In this document: positions 48,604-56,642 of the stretch, piece after piece
How positions within the stretch are numbered: position 1 is the first letter of the stretch
How the letters are laid out: each line of letters begins with the position of its first letter
The notes under the pieces: model-generated
Seen by the model: the letters and a program-made list of their open reading frames with translations, nothing else
Told to the model about the DNA's origin: nothing
The model's database searches: none
Made by a program: the position numbers and the translations under genes
Origin: Candidatus Zhuqueibacterota bacterium
Lineage (GTDB): Bacteria > Zhuqueibacterota > QNDG01 > JABMRT01
Direction of reading: 5' to 3'
DNA length: 64,000 nucleotides
Assembly: GCA_013202295.1 (NCBI GenBank)
Contig: JABMRT010000093.1
Coordinates: 1 to 64,000, forward strand

Positions 48604-49311
48604 ATGAAAAAGCGAATGTCACTCATCGCCGTCCTGATTTTGGTCACACTTCCATGCGTAGTCAATTCACAAACTGTTCAAATCGGGTTGTCACATAGCC
48701 TAGGATATGTTCTCGGTGGCCCATTTTATTCAACAAAATCACTTGTCATCGCTTATCCAACCCCATTTGATCCCCCTGATCCTTATAATATCAGATATTT
48801 GGGATTGAAAGAATCATTGGGATACGAAATTACAGCAAAGGTTTTAAAGCCTCCAGGTATTCTTTTATTTGCCCAGTTCGAACATCATTTACTGCAAAAT
48901 CCGCACGGGGCCTGTATTGATAATTGGTCCGCAGCCTCCTCAATTATGCATCCGCTAAATAAAGTAACCGCTTCTATCCTTGCATTTAATTTGGGTGGAG
49001 GATACCGATTTCTTAGAGAAGGGGCACTCCCCTATTGGGCAGGGACTCTCATTTTTAGTCGTATTGGTGACATTAACATAAAAAGTGAATTTACTGGCCC
49101 ACCAATCGATCTAACCATTGAAGCTAAAAATCGATTGGGCCTGGGATGCATCTTTGGTGTGGAGTGGCCACTATCAAAGAAATTCTATTTGGATGCACAA
49201 TTTCATCTGAAAAGCTACGCGCTGTTTATGCGTGAAGAAAATGAAGACGATTTTATCACAACCGGTTTATCCGTTGGTCTACTCTACACACTCACTTCAC
49301 CAGAAAACTAA
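48604..49311 (+). CDS. Predicted outer-membrane beta-barrel protein (tandem paralogue 2)
   Basis: A 235-residue copy of the preceding gene, 34 bp downstream, with AAGGAGG before its ATG. The signal peptides and the DNA around both starts are almost the same, which indicates a recent enough duplication. The mature regions differ more, except near the C-terminus (DFITTGLSVGLLYTLTS). The function is unknown. Confidence 0.75.
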   Translation: MKKRMSLIAVLILVTLPCVVNSQTVQIGLSHSLGYVLGGPFYSTKSLVIAYPTPFDPPDPYNIRYLGLKESLGYEITAKVLKPPGILLFAQFEHHLLQNPHGACIDNWSAASSIMHPLNKVTASILAFNLGGGYRFLREGALPYWAGTLIFSRIGDINIKSEFTGPPIDLTIEAKNRLGLGCIFGVEWPLSKKFYLDAQFHLKSYALFMREENEDDFITTGLSVGLLYTLTSPEN

Positions 49312-49317
49312 ATAGCT

Positions 49318-49707
49318 ATGAGTAATCCCGAAATCCCAACCTGGAAACGCATTCTACTCATCACTGCAGGAATCCTCTCAATCTTTCTTGGAACATTGGG
49401 CTTGTTTCTCCCCTTGCTTCCAACCACACCCTTCCTCCTTCTTGCCGCAGCCTGCTTTGTTCGCAGTTCAGACAGATTTTATACTTGGCTCATCAATCAC
49501 CGGATATTCGGATCATACATCCGGAATTACCGGGAAAAGGGCGGTATTACACGAAAACATAAAGTGATTACGATCACCTTTTTATGGCTGGTGATTATCC
49601 TGACAGTTCTTTTCCTCATCTCGCACCTCATCCTAAAACTTTTTCTGCTTGCAGTGGCTTCACTCGTGACCTTTCATATTCTATCGATCCACACTGTAAA
49701 AAAATAA
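49318..49707 (+). CDS. DUF454 (YbaN-like) membrane protein
   Basis: A 129-residue protein with three hydrophobic segments. LGTLGLFLPLLPTTPFLLLAAACFVRSSDRF, shown here as the family's recognisable first half, and WLINHRIFGSYIRNYR are typical of DUF454. It is an inner-membrane protein of unknown function, six bases after the beta-barrel paralogue. Confidence 0.9.
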   Translation: MSNPEIPTWKRILLITAGILSIFLGTLGLFLPLLPTTPFLLLAAACFVRSSDRFYTWLINHRIFGSYIRNYREKGGITRKHKVITITFLWLVIILTVLFLISHLILKLFLLAVASLVTFHILSIHTVKK

Positions 49708-49793
49708 TAAATACGGGAACATACCTCCCACGCAATGGTGTAATTGAGTCATTTATCCATTAACTTTCTTTTGGATATGAAAGGAGGACCACC

Positions 49794-50573
49794 ATGCGAT
49801 TTGTAAAAGGATTCATTGTTGTGCTGGTAATTTTAATGGCCAGTAGTACAGTAAAGGCACAGTTGCCTGCGGATTTTCTGCAGTTGGCTTCATCATCTGA
49901 AGGCGTGTGGAACAATTTGACATATGCTACCACCGGACCGCTTTTGATGTCTGGAGAGTTCAATGAAGGCACGAGCATGTTTTCAATCGATGCGACCTTA
50001 TTTGGCGGATTTGGAATAGATGATACTGTGACATATACCGTCGAGGGAGCCTTTGTTTCCGCAGGAGACTCGGTTATATTGGTTGTTACAACGCCCTGGC
50101 CAGGAGGATTGGCTGTATATCCCGACACGGTTTTCGGATCGTTCGCGGTTGCGGCTTATGGCATTGTCATTGAGATTACAGGAAACTATGAAACAGGCAG
50201 TGCGAGCCTCGAATACCATATGACCGGTGGCTTTGAGGCATTCGGTACACTGGAATTGACAGGAACCTCAGCCACGGGTGTGCAGGATGAACCAATCGTC
50301 CAACAGCCATCTTCTTTTGATTTGGCCCAGAATTTTCCCAATCCATTCAATCCGGAGACCACGATTTCGTTTACAACTCCGGAATCAGATCACGTCAATC
50401 TGACAGTCTATGATATTCTCGGAAATGAAGTCGCCGTTCTCATGAATGGAATTCTACCTGCTGGTTATTATCAGGTTCCGTTTAATGGTAACGATCGACC
50501 ATCAGGTATCTATTTTTATCGTTTGGAATCAGGCAATTTAAAATCGGTAAAGAAAATGATACTTACTGAATAA
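49794..50573 (+). CDS. Small secreted protein with T9SS-type C-terminal sorting domain
   Basis: A 259-residue protein. A signal peptide (MRFVKGFIVVLVILMASSTVKA) precedes about 140 residues rich in glycine, threonine and valine with a beta-strand pattern. The sorting domain begins NFPNPFNPETTISFTTPE and ends VKKMILTE. AAAGGAGG precedes the ATG. The mature domain is not recognised. It would be a cargo of the type IX pathway, whose machinery is not in this window. Confidence 0.85.
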   Translation: MRFVKGFIVVLVILMASSTVKAQLPADFLQLASSSEGVWNNLTYATTGPLLMSGEFNEGTSMFSIDATLFGGFGIDDTVTYTVEGAFVSAGDSVILVVTTPWPGGLAVYPDTVFGSFAVAAYGIVIEITGNYETGSASLEYHMTGGFEAFGTLELTGTSATGVQDEPIVQQPSSFDLAQNFPNPFNPETTISFTTPESDHVNLTVYDILGNEVAVLMNGILPAGYYQVPFNGNDRPSGIYFYRLESGNLKSVKKMILTE

Positions 50574-50592
50574 ATAGGAACCAGCGGAAATT

Positions 50593-50633
50593 AAAGGGAT
50601 AGTGGAAGCGAAGTCTTCGCTATCCCTTTTTTA
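50593..50633 (+). terminator. Rho-independent terminator after the small secreted protein
   Basis: AAAGGGATAG pairs with CTATCCCTTT, with an inner AGCGAAG/CTTCGCT stem on the same axis, followed by a T run. A strong double stem. Confidence 0.85.
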
Positions 50634-50747
50634 TTGAACGACGAACGTGGATGATGGTAAAACAAACTTCCGATTTTCAGTTGCATTTCTTCCCCTACTT
50701 TGTTAATTTGTACCCCATCAAAGATTCGATTTTTGAGGAACTTACAC

Positions 50748-52034
50748 ATGGCCAAATCCAAAGTCGCGATTTTAAAAACATCGCCTGAAACGATTCTCGA
50801 AGACACGCACCGTCTCATGAACCTGGCGGGGTATCAGACGGTATTAGATAAAAAAGCGGACACCGCCCTGAAAATCAATATCAGCTGGCACTATTTTTAT
50901 CCGGGCAGTTCCACCACACCCTGGCAGCTCGATAGCGTGATTCGCGCCATGAAACGCGACGGATACGATCCGGCCTTGATTCACGGATGCCACAATCGCA
51001 CCGTAGTCATCGATGCCCATCTTGGTGAACGGGAGAACAAACAGGTGAATGTGACTGATGCTCACGGATTGCGAAATGTCCACTTGTATGAGGGCGAAGA
51101 ATGGATCAATGTGCGGGATGCGGTCGGTGATTTGGCTGATGATTTTCTCGTACTCAATCAAGTCTTTCCCAAGGGATTCATGATTCCGAAACGGTTTATC
51201 GGTGAGAATATTATTCACTTGCCGACCATCAAGACCCATATTTTCACCACAACAACTGGCGCGATGAAGAATGCATTTGGCGGATTGCTGAACGAACGTC
51301 GCCACTGGACCCACCCCGTCATTCATGAAACCCTCGTGGATCTGCTCATGATTCAGCAAAAAATTCACAAGGGTATTTTCGCAGTCATGGACGGCACCTT
51401 TGCGGGAGATGGCCCGGGCCCGCGCTGTATGGTGCCCTATGTAAAAAACGTGATCCTTGCTTCTTCAGATCAGGTGGCAATAGACGCACTCTCAGCAAAA
51501 TTGATGGGCTTCGATCCCCTGTCGGATCTGAAATATGTGCGCATCGCACATGAAAAAGGATTGGGCTGCGGTGATGTGAGCGAGATGGAAATTGTCGGTG
51601 ATGTAGATGCAGCCAAAGAAAATTGGGGGTTTGTCGGCCCGTTCAAGAAAATGACCTTTGCAAGCCGGATGCAGCATAAAATTTACTGGGGCCCGCTGAA
51701 AAAGCCGTTGGAGTGGACACTCAAGACCGTGCTGGCCCCCTGGTCTTACATTGCCAGCGTGACCTATCACGATCTATTCTGGTATCCGGTTCACATGAAA
51801 CGCGTGAAGAAAATCCTGGGCAGCACCTGGGGACGGCTCTTTGCTAATTGGGAAGAAAAACAGATCCCGGCCGATGATTTAAAATCTTCCGGATGGACGG
51901 ATGTGGGAAAAGAACCAGCGAAGCTGACACGGAATGCGCTGCTTCACATCCTGAAATCCTTCAGACTCATTGGAATGGCTGTGACAGAATCCCCTGAATT
52001 CTCAGCTCGGCGCCGGTATAAATCATCCAAATAA
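50748..52034 (+). CDS. DUF362 domain protein
   Basis: A 428-residue protein of the DUF362 family. KSKVAILKTSPETILEDTHRLMNLAG is the usual start, and THIFTTTTGAMKNAFGGLLNERRHW is a conserved middle block. DGTFAGDGPGPR is the third. Members are often fused to ferredoxin domains, but no cysteine cluster is seen here. I chose ATG 50748; upstream codons overlap the spacer. A later gene encodes a ferredoxin-like protein. Function is unknown. Confidence 0.85.
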   Translation: MAKSKVAILKTSPETILEDTHRLMNLAGYQTVLDKKADTALKINISWHYFYPGSSTTPWQLDSVIRAMKRDGYDPALIHGCHNRTVVIDAHLGERENKQVNVTDAHGLRNVHLYEGEEWINVRDAVGDLADDFLVLNQVFPKGFMIPKRFIGENIIHLPTIKTHIFTTTTGAMKNAFGGLLNERRHWTHPVIHETLVDLLMIQQKIHKGIFAVMDGTFAGDGPGPRCMVPYVKNVILASSDQVAIDALSAKLMGFDPLSDLKYVRIAHEKGLGCGDVSEMEIVGDVDAAKENWGFVGPFKKMTFASRMQHKIYWGPLKKPLEWTLKTVLAPWSYIASVTYHDLFWYPVHMKRVKKILGSTWGRLFANWEEKQIPADDLKSSGWTDVGKEPAKLTRNALLHILKSFRLIGMAVTESPEFSARRRYKSSK

Positions 52035-52059
52035 TAGTTAATGAAATATTGGAACTCAT

Positions 52060-53085
52060 ATGAAACTCGGAATCATCGGTCTACCCCAGTCAGGCAAAAC
52101 CACACTTTTTGAAGCATTAACCGGATCGCCCGCGAATCCCGCATTACGAACGGAAAACCGAATGCGGGCAATCAATGTGCCCGATGTACGTGTGGATGCA
52201 CTGAGCCAGATGTACAATCCGAAGAAAACCGTATACGCACAGGTTGAATACTTCCTTCCCGGTTTGGGTGGACAGAAAAGCGCAAAAGATGGAGAGGCCG
52301 CCTACTGGGCCCAATTACGCGCCTGCGATGCGTTCATTCATGTCATCGGCTGCTTCGGACAATCGGATACAGGCCCTTCCGAAAGCTTTCAAAAACTGAA
52401 TGAGGATCTCATCTTTGCAGATCTCGTGGTGGCTGAAAAACGGCATGAACGTCTTTCGAGGGATAAACAATATGGTAGAGCGTATGATCAGGACGAATTT
52501 CATCTCCTTGAATCTGTAAAAAACTGGCTTGAAGAAAACAAGTCTTTAAGACATCATCCGGAGTTGGCCACAGCTCATAAACTACGTGGATTCACCTTTC
52601 TCTCAGCCAAACCCATGCTCATCCTTTTTAATAATGAAGAAGGGAATAACGCGCTTCCTGATATTAAGGAGCAGTTGAATGGAGAACTCAGTCTTGCACT
52701 ACAGGGACAAATCGAACATGAAATTGCAGAAATGTCTGAAGAGGATGCACAGGAATTTCTCGCTGAATATAATATCACGGAACCCGCGACAGGCCGTGTC
52801 TTGCTGGAATCCTACACCCTGCTTGGATTAATTTCATTCTTTACGGTAGGAGAGGATGAAGTCCGCGCCTGGACCGTGAAGAAGGATGTTCATGCTGTAG
52901 AGGCCGCAGAAGAGATTCATTCAGATATTAAAAAAGGATTCATCCGCGCGGAAGTAGTGAGCTATGATCATCTCATGGAAGCCGGATCATTAGCAGAAGC
53001 AAGAAAAAAAGGAACACTCAGACTCGAAGGCAAAGAATATCAAGTACAGGATGGAGATATTGTTCATTTCCGATTTAACGTTTAA
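52060..53085 (+). CDS. ychF: YchF/Ola1-like P-loop ATPase
   Basis: A 341-residue member of the Obg-related YchF group that binds ATP rather than GTP. GLPQSGKTTL is the P-loop, VEYFLPG follows as switch region, and LILFNNEEG replaces the usual NKxD. The C-terminal TGS domain (DIVHFRFNV) binds ribosomes in relatives. Typical YchF is about 363 residues. The P-loop has PQSGKT, where the canonical form is PNVGKS. Confidence 0.92.
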   Translation: MKLGIIGLPQSGKTTLFEALTGSPANPALRTENRMRAINVPDVRVDALSQMYNPKKTVYAQVEYFLPGLGGQKSAKDGEAAYWAQLRACDAFIHVIGCFGQSDTGPSESFQKLNEDLIFADLVVAEKRHERLSRDKQYGRAYDQDEFHLLESVKNWLEENKSLRHHPELATAHKLRGFTFLSAKPMLILFNNEEGNNALPDIKEQLNGELSLALQGQIEHEIAEMSEEDAQEFLAEYNITEPATGRVLLESYTLLGLISFFTVGEDEVRAWTVKKDVHAVEAAEEIHSDIKKGFIRAEVVSYDHLMEAGSLAEARKKGTLRLEGKEYQVQDGDIVHFRFNV

Positions 53086-53222
53086 ACAATCACCACTGTC
53101 CCCATCTTGTTATTGGTATCGGGATCACGATTTTATTCATCAATCCTTCCATAGCTTCTGAAAATGTTGGATTCGATAATGCACTCGCCTGCTTTCAAAA
53201 AGCAGAATATACTCAATCCAGA

Positions 53223-53954
53223 ATGTTATTTACTCAAATATCAAACACACAGCTCGAATCAGATTCTGCATATTATTATCTTGGCAAGTCTTGTTATCAT
53301 TTGAATCAACTCGATACTGCAATTAAGTATTACCAAAAAGCGCTTGTACTAAAACCGGATAACGCAGAATTCTATTATTGTATTGGCCAGGCTTATGCCC
53401 GCAAGCTTCAGGATTCGCATCTCATCACGCAGGCCCGGCTCGCTCCAAAAGTCCTCGAGGCATTCTCGAAAGCAGTAGCTCTTGATTCAACACATATGAT
53501 GGCACAAATTGGCTTGTCTGATTTCTATCGAATTGCCCCGGCGTATGCTGGAGGTAATCTGGATAAATCTATAACTCATGCAGAGGCCATCCGTAATCTT
53601 AATGAAAGCCGGTGTCGCTTGCTTCTTGCACAGGTGTATTACAAGCAGGGGTATATCTCCCGGGCCGAAACAGAATATAGCATCATTGAAACACAAACCA
53701 TGGATTCCACCCTTTACCAGTCCGCAATGGGCCATTATGGCGATCTTCTATTCGATCAAAAGCATTATTCAGAAGCCTATGAAAAGTATCGAAAACGACT
53801 GGACTATTCCCCAAAATCAATTGAGGCATGGATTCAACTTGGACGCGCATTCGAGGCTCTGAACCGGATAAATGATGCAAAAAATGCCTATCAGCAAGCC
53901 ATCCTGATTAATCCAAAACACCAAGAAGCAAACGAGCGTTTCAAAGCCTTATAA
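53223..53954 (+). CDS. Tetratricopeptide-repeat protein, 5' end unclear
   Basis: TPR repeats such as YYLGKSCYHLNQLDTAIKYY, AFSKAVALDSTHMMAQIGLS and AWIQLGRAFEALNRINDAKN give about five units in 243 residues. The ATG at 53223 has no ribosome binding site. The same frame continues upstream through a signal-peptide-like segment (GIGITILFINPSIASENV) and the first half of a TPR unit, but no ATG, GTG or TTG precedes it. The true start may be ATT at 53112 or a damaged start codon. A periplasmic location is inferred. Confidence 0.75.
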   Translation: MLFTQISNTQLESDSAYYYLGKSCYHLNQLDTAIKYYQKALVLKPDNAEFYYCIGQAYARKLQDSHLITQARLAPKVLEAFSKAVALDSTHMMAQIGLSDFYRIAPAYAGGNLDKSITHAEAIRNLNESRCRLLLAQVYYKQGYISRAETEYSIIETQTMDSTLYQSAMGHYGDLLFDQKHYSEAYEKYRKRLDYSPKSIEAWIQLGRAFEALNRINDAKNAYQQAILINPKHQEANERFKAL

Positions 53955-53975
53955 TTCAAGGGATCTCATAGTCTC

Positions 53976-54803
53976 ATGAGCCGTCCACTCTGGTTTGTAG
54001 AATTTATCAAGAGATCATTTCCGCATCGATTCAAGTTAACCTGGCTTACTCATGTGCCATTGATCGGACACTGGATTGACAACGCGCTGTTTCGAGGAGA
54101 TCACCTTTATTTCCTCCCGCATGAAAAAACAATTGTGCTCAATCAATCACTCCCCAATCCTGAAAGTTTGGTTCTTCCCTTCCGGATTGTGGAACATTTC
54201 ATCAAGCAAACCAATGATCTCTGGATTATGAACAAATGCATCTGCCGCGATGCGTCACAATGTAAAGACTACCCCATTGATTGTGGATGCCTTTTTCTCG
54301 GTAATGCGGTTCATGGCATCAACCCTGATCTGGGCCGGCCCGTCACACAAGCTGAAGCGCTGCACTATGTGGCAAAATGCCGTGAAGCCGGATTGATTCA
54401 TCTGATCGGCCGCAACCGACTGGATACAGTCTGGTTGGGTACCGGACCGGTTAATGAGCTGCTAACCATCTGCAATTGCTGTCCGTGCTGCTGTCTGTGG
54501 AAAATGCTTCCAAATCTGCCCATGCATATCGAATCACGGGTAAGTGGATTGCCCGGTCTCTTTCCGACCATTAACGATCAATGCACAGGCTGCGGCATTT
54601 GCACCGATAATATCTGTTTTGTTAATGCCATTTCCATGAAAGAAGGTAGAGTCGACATTGGGGAAGGATGCAAAGGATGTGGACGCTGTGTGTCAGCATG
54701 CCCTGAGCAGGCAATCGAATTGAATGTGAGTAGAAATGCACTCGACGAAATACAGTCTCAGATTGCTTCACTCGTCCATTTAAAAAATCAGGACGAATGC
54801 TGA
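53976..54803 (+). CDS. Cysteine-rich protein with a C-terminal 2[4Fe-4S] ferredoxin domain
   Basis: A 275-residue iron-sulfur protein. The C-terminal domain has [12 protein letters not shown], in which the last spacing is four residues rather than three, and the canonical [12 protein letters not shown]. The N-terminal half has [16 protein letters not shown] and a dense [14 protein letters not shown] motif, so further clusters or metal sites are likely. No signal peptide is seen. Electron transfer is likely; the partner is unknown. It overlaps the convergent MFS gene by 16 bp. Confidence 0.88.
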   Translation: MSRPLWFVEFIKRSFPHRFKLTWLTHVPLIGHWIDNALFRGDHLYFLPHEKTIVLNQSLPNPESLVLPFRIVEHFIKQTNDLWIMNKCICRDASQCKDYPIDCGCLFLGNAVHGINPDLGRPVTQAEALHYVAKCREAGLIHLIGRNRLDTVWLGTGPVNELLTICNCCPCCCLWKMLPNLPMHIESRVSGLPGLFPTINDQCTGCGICTDNICFVNAISMKEGRVDIGEGCKGCGRCVSACPEQAIELNVSRNALDEIQSQIASLVHLKNQDEC

Positions 54804-55948
54804 TGGGGTGTCTTGACAAAGAGAATGAGGACAACCGCTGCTATCACAGCGAGACTGCCGGATATAAAGTAGAGTGATCCATATCCATGGTGATAGCTGA
54901 TTTGCCCCCCGAAAAATGCCCCGCAAATTGCCCCGCTGTTTAAAATAAATGTACTGTAAAACGCCTGCGCCGAAAACCGGATTTCTTGCGAACTTTCCAT
55001 ATCCAGAAATGTGGCAGCTCCGATATATCCGAATGTAAGAGTAAACGCGTGAAGCAATTGCAAAGGTAAAATCTGCCACCATGCGTTCATCAGGCCGAAC
55101 GGAAACCAGCGAGCTGCTGTCAGCAGCATGCCAATTACGAGCACGGTCTTGATGTTAATGCGCCGTACGATTCTGGCGAACGTGATCATTGTAAACATCT
55201 CGGCAATGGTCGCGACGGCCCATATTAATCCCACTTGAATATGACTCGCACCCAACACTCGGCTGTAAAGACTCAGGTATGTATATCCCATCTGATTGGC
55301 TGATTCAAAGAGAAATACCGCAATGAGGAAAAAGAAGACATTGCGTTTGGTCAGAAGTTGACGCACCGCACGCAATCCCTGACGCCATGTGATTTTATCA
55401 TTCTCAGGAATACGCCACAAGAACATCGCGGCGATGAGTATGCCTAATGTGTAAAATGGAAAAAGCCATTGAATGCCGATCGTATCCAGCAATCGCCCCA
55501 CAAGGATCACCGCGAGCGCCCATCCGAAGCTTGCGAATATCCTGAAATTTGCGAATCGCATGCGTTGGTGATGCCCCAAATAGTGAAATGCGAGCGCGTC
55601 GTTCACTGTATTGAGAGGCGCATTGAAGAAGGACCAGAATGCCGTCACAGCCATTAAGGGCAGAATCGATTTGACAATCAGATGCAGCGGAAACAGGCAT
55701 CCGGCAATCACCGCCAGGATGAATGCCAGCCGGGCGCGATGTCCGCCCGTATCAGCTAAAACGCTCCAGAAGGGCTGGGCCATGATCGCGACCAGAGGGC
55801 GCACCATCAGTAAATATCCGATCTGAATTTCATTAAAGCCGAGACTGTCTTTGAAATAAATCACAATAAAAGGCAACGCGCTTCCGATCCCGAATGAATA
55901 GAAAAAGAAGCTCCCGCGGATTGCCGATTTGGTTGTATCGCTTTTCAA
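54788..55948 (-). CDS. Major facilitator superfamily transporter (MFS_1-like)
   Basis: A 386-residue, 12-helix carrier. GYLLMVRPLVAIMAQPFWSVLADTGGHRARL matches the LacY/3-phenylpropionate-like MFS group in outline, with the D-x-x-G-x-R-x motif. It is the last gene of the - strand run after rex, the TonB receptor and the ECF S component. Its 3' end overlaps the convergent ferredoxin gene. The substrate is unknown. Confidence 0.88.
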   Translation of the reverse strand: MKSDTTKSAIRGSFFFYSFGIGSALPFIVIYFKDSLGFNEIQIGYLLMVRPLVAIMAQPFWSVLADTGGHRARLAFILAVIAGCLFPLHLIVKSILPLMAVTAFWSFFNAPLNTVNDALAFHYLGHHQRMRFANFRIFASFGWALAVILVGRLLDTIGIQWLFPFYTLGILIAAMFLWRIPENDKITWRQGLRAVRQLLTKRNVFFFLIAVFLFESANQMGYTYLSLYSRVLGASHIQVGLIWAVATIAEMFTMITFARIVRRINIKTVLVIGMLLTAARWFPFGLMNAWWQILPLQLLHAFTLTFGYIGAATFLDMESSQEIRFSAQAFYSTFILNSGAICGAFFGGQISYHHGYGSLYFISGSLAVIAAVVLILFVKTPHQHSS

Positions 55949-56047
55949 TTGAAAAACCTGTAATCAATTCCAGACTATGTATAACGATTTTTAAATTAAG
56001 GGAATTTCCGACAAATGCAAGTGGATATACAAATCAAGGTTGAATGA

Positions 56048-56581
56048 TTACCGGATGCCTCTTTTTTCAAACAAATTTATAAAGAACAATGCAACCATAC
56101 CGCCTGCGATAGCAGTAAGAAATTGAGGTGTGGTCATCATAAACGTAATTTTCGGGGGGATTTCAATACCGAACCACAGGGGTACCAAAACGCGAATTGA
56201 CAGGAAGAAAAACACAGTTTTAAGAACCGCTGCCAGAATAATAGAGATGATCTTTTGGAGTGAAAACATCCGACCGGACCGATCAGGAAGCAATTTGGAC
56301 ATCAAGGCGAATGTGACAATCAAAATCCCGTTGGCAATCGCGATAAAGGGGATCAGAACTGCGAGAAAGGGAGGCAGATGTCCGCGTATGAGTGCAATCA
56401 TGGGTGTCAATAATCCCAGGAAGACTGCGGAGACCGGCCCGATAATCACGGATGCAAGGAGGAGGATGCCATTGACCAGCGGCCCCATAACAGGTTGAGG
56501 CAATCCCGTGAGCTGAATCACAAGGGTGAGTGCCAAGAAGAGCGCCAGACGAGCCAGATGATATGTTCTTTGTGGTCTCAT
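56048..56581 (-). CDS. ECF transporter S component
   Basis: A 177-residue membrane protein with about five helices, the substrate-binding subunit of an energy-coupling-factor importer. LARLALFLALTLVIQLTGLP with the following GPLVNGILLLASVIIGPVSAVFLG is the usual first half. Its ATPase and T subunits are not encoded here and are presumably shared. It follows a TonB receptor gene by 61 bp, which suggests one route across both membranes for a vitamin or metal. The substrate is not decided. Confidence 0.8.
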   Translation of the reverse strand: MRPQRTYHLARLALFLALTLVIQLTGLPQPVMGPLVNGILLLASVIIGPVSAVFLGLLTPMIALIRGHLPPFLAVLIPFIAIANGILIVTFALMSKLLPDRSGRMFSLQKIISIILAAVLKTVFFFLSIRVLVPLWFGIEIPPKITFMMTTPQFLTAIAGGMVALFFINLFEKRGIR

Positions 56582-56642
56582 ATAAAGTAATTTGGAGTGG
56601 GAAATCCGGCGAGTTCGTCAAATTCCACGCTCACTGCTTTCC

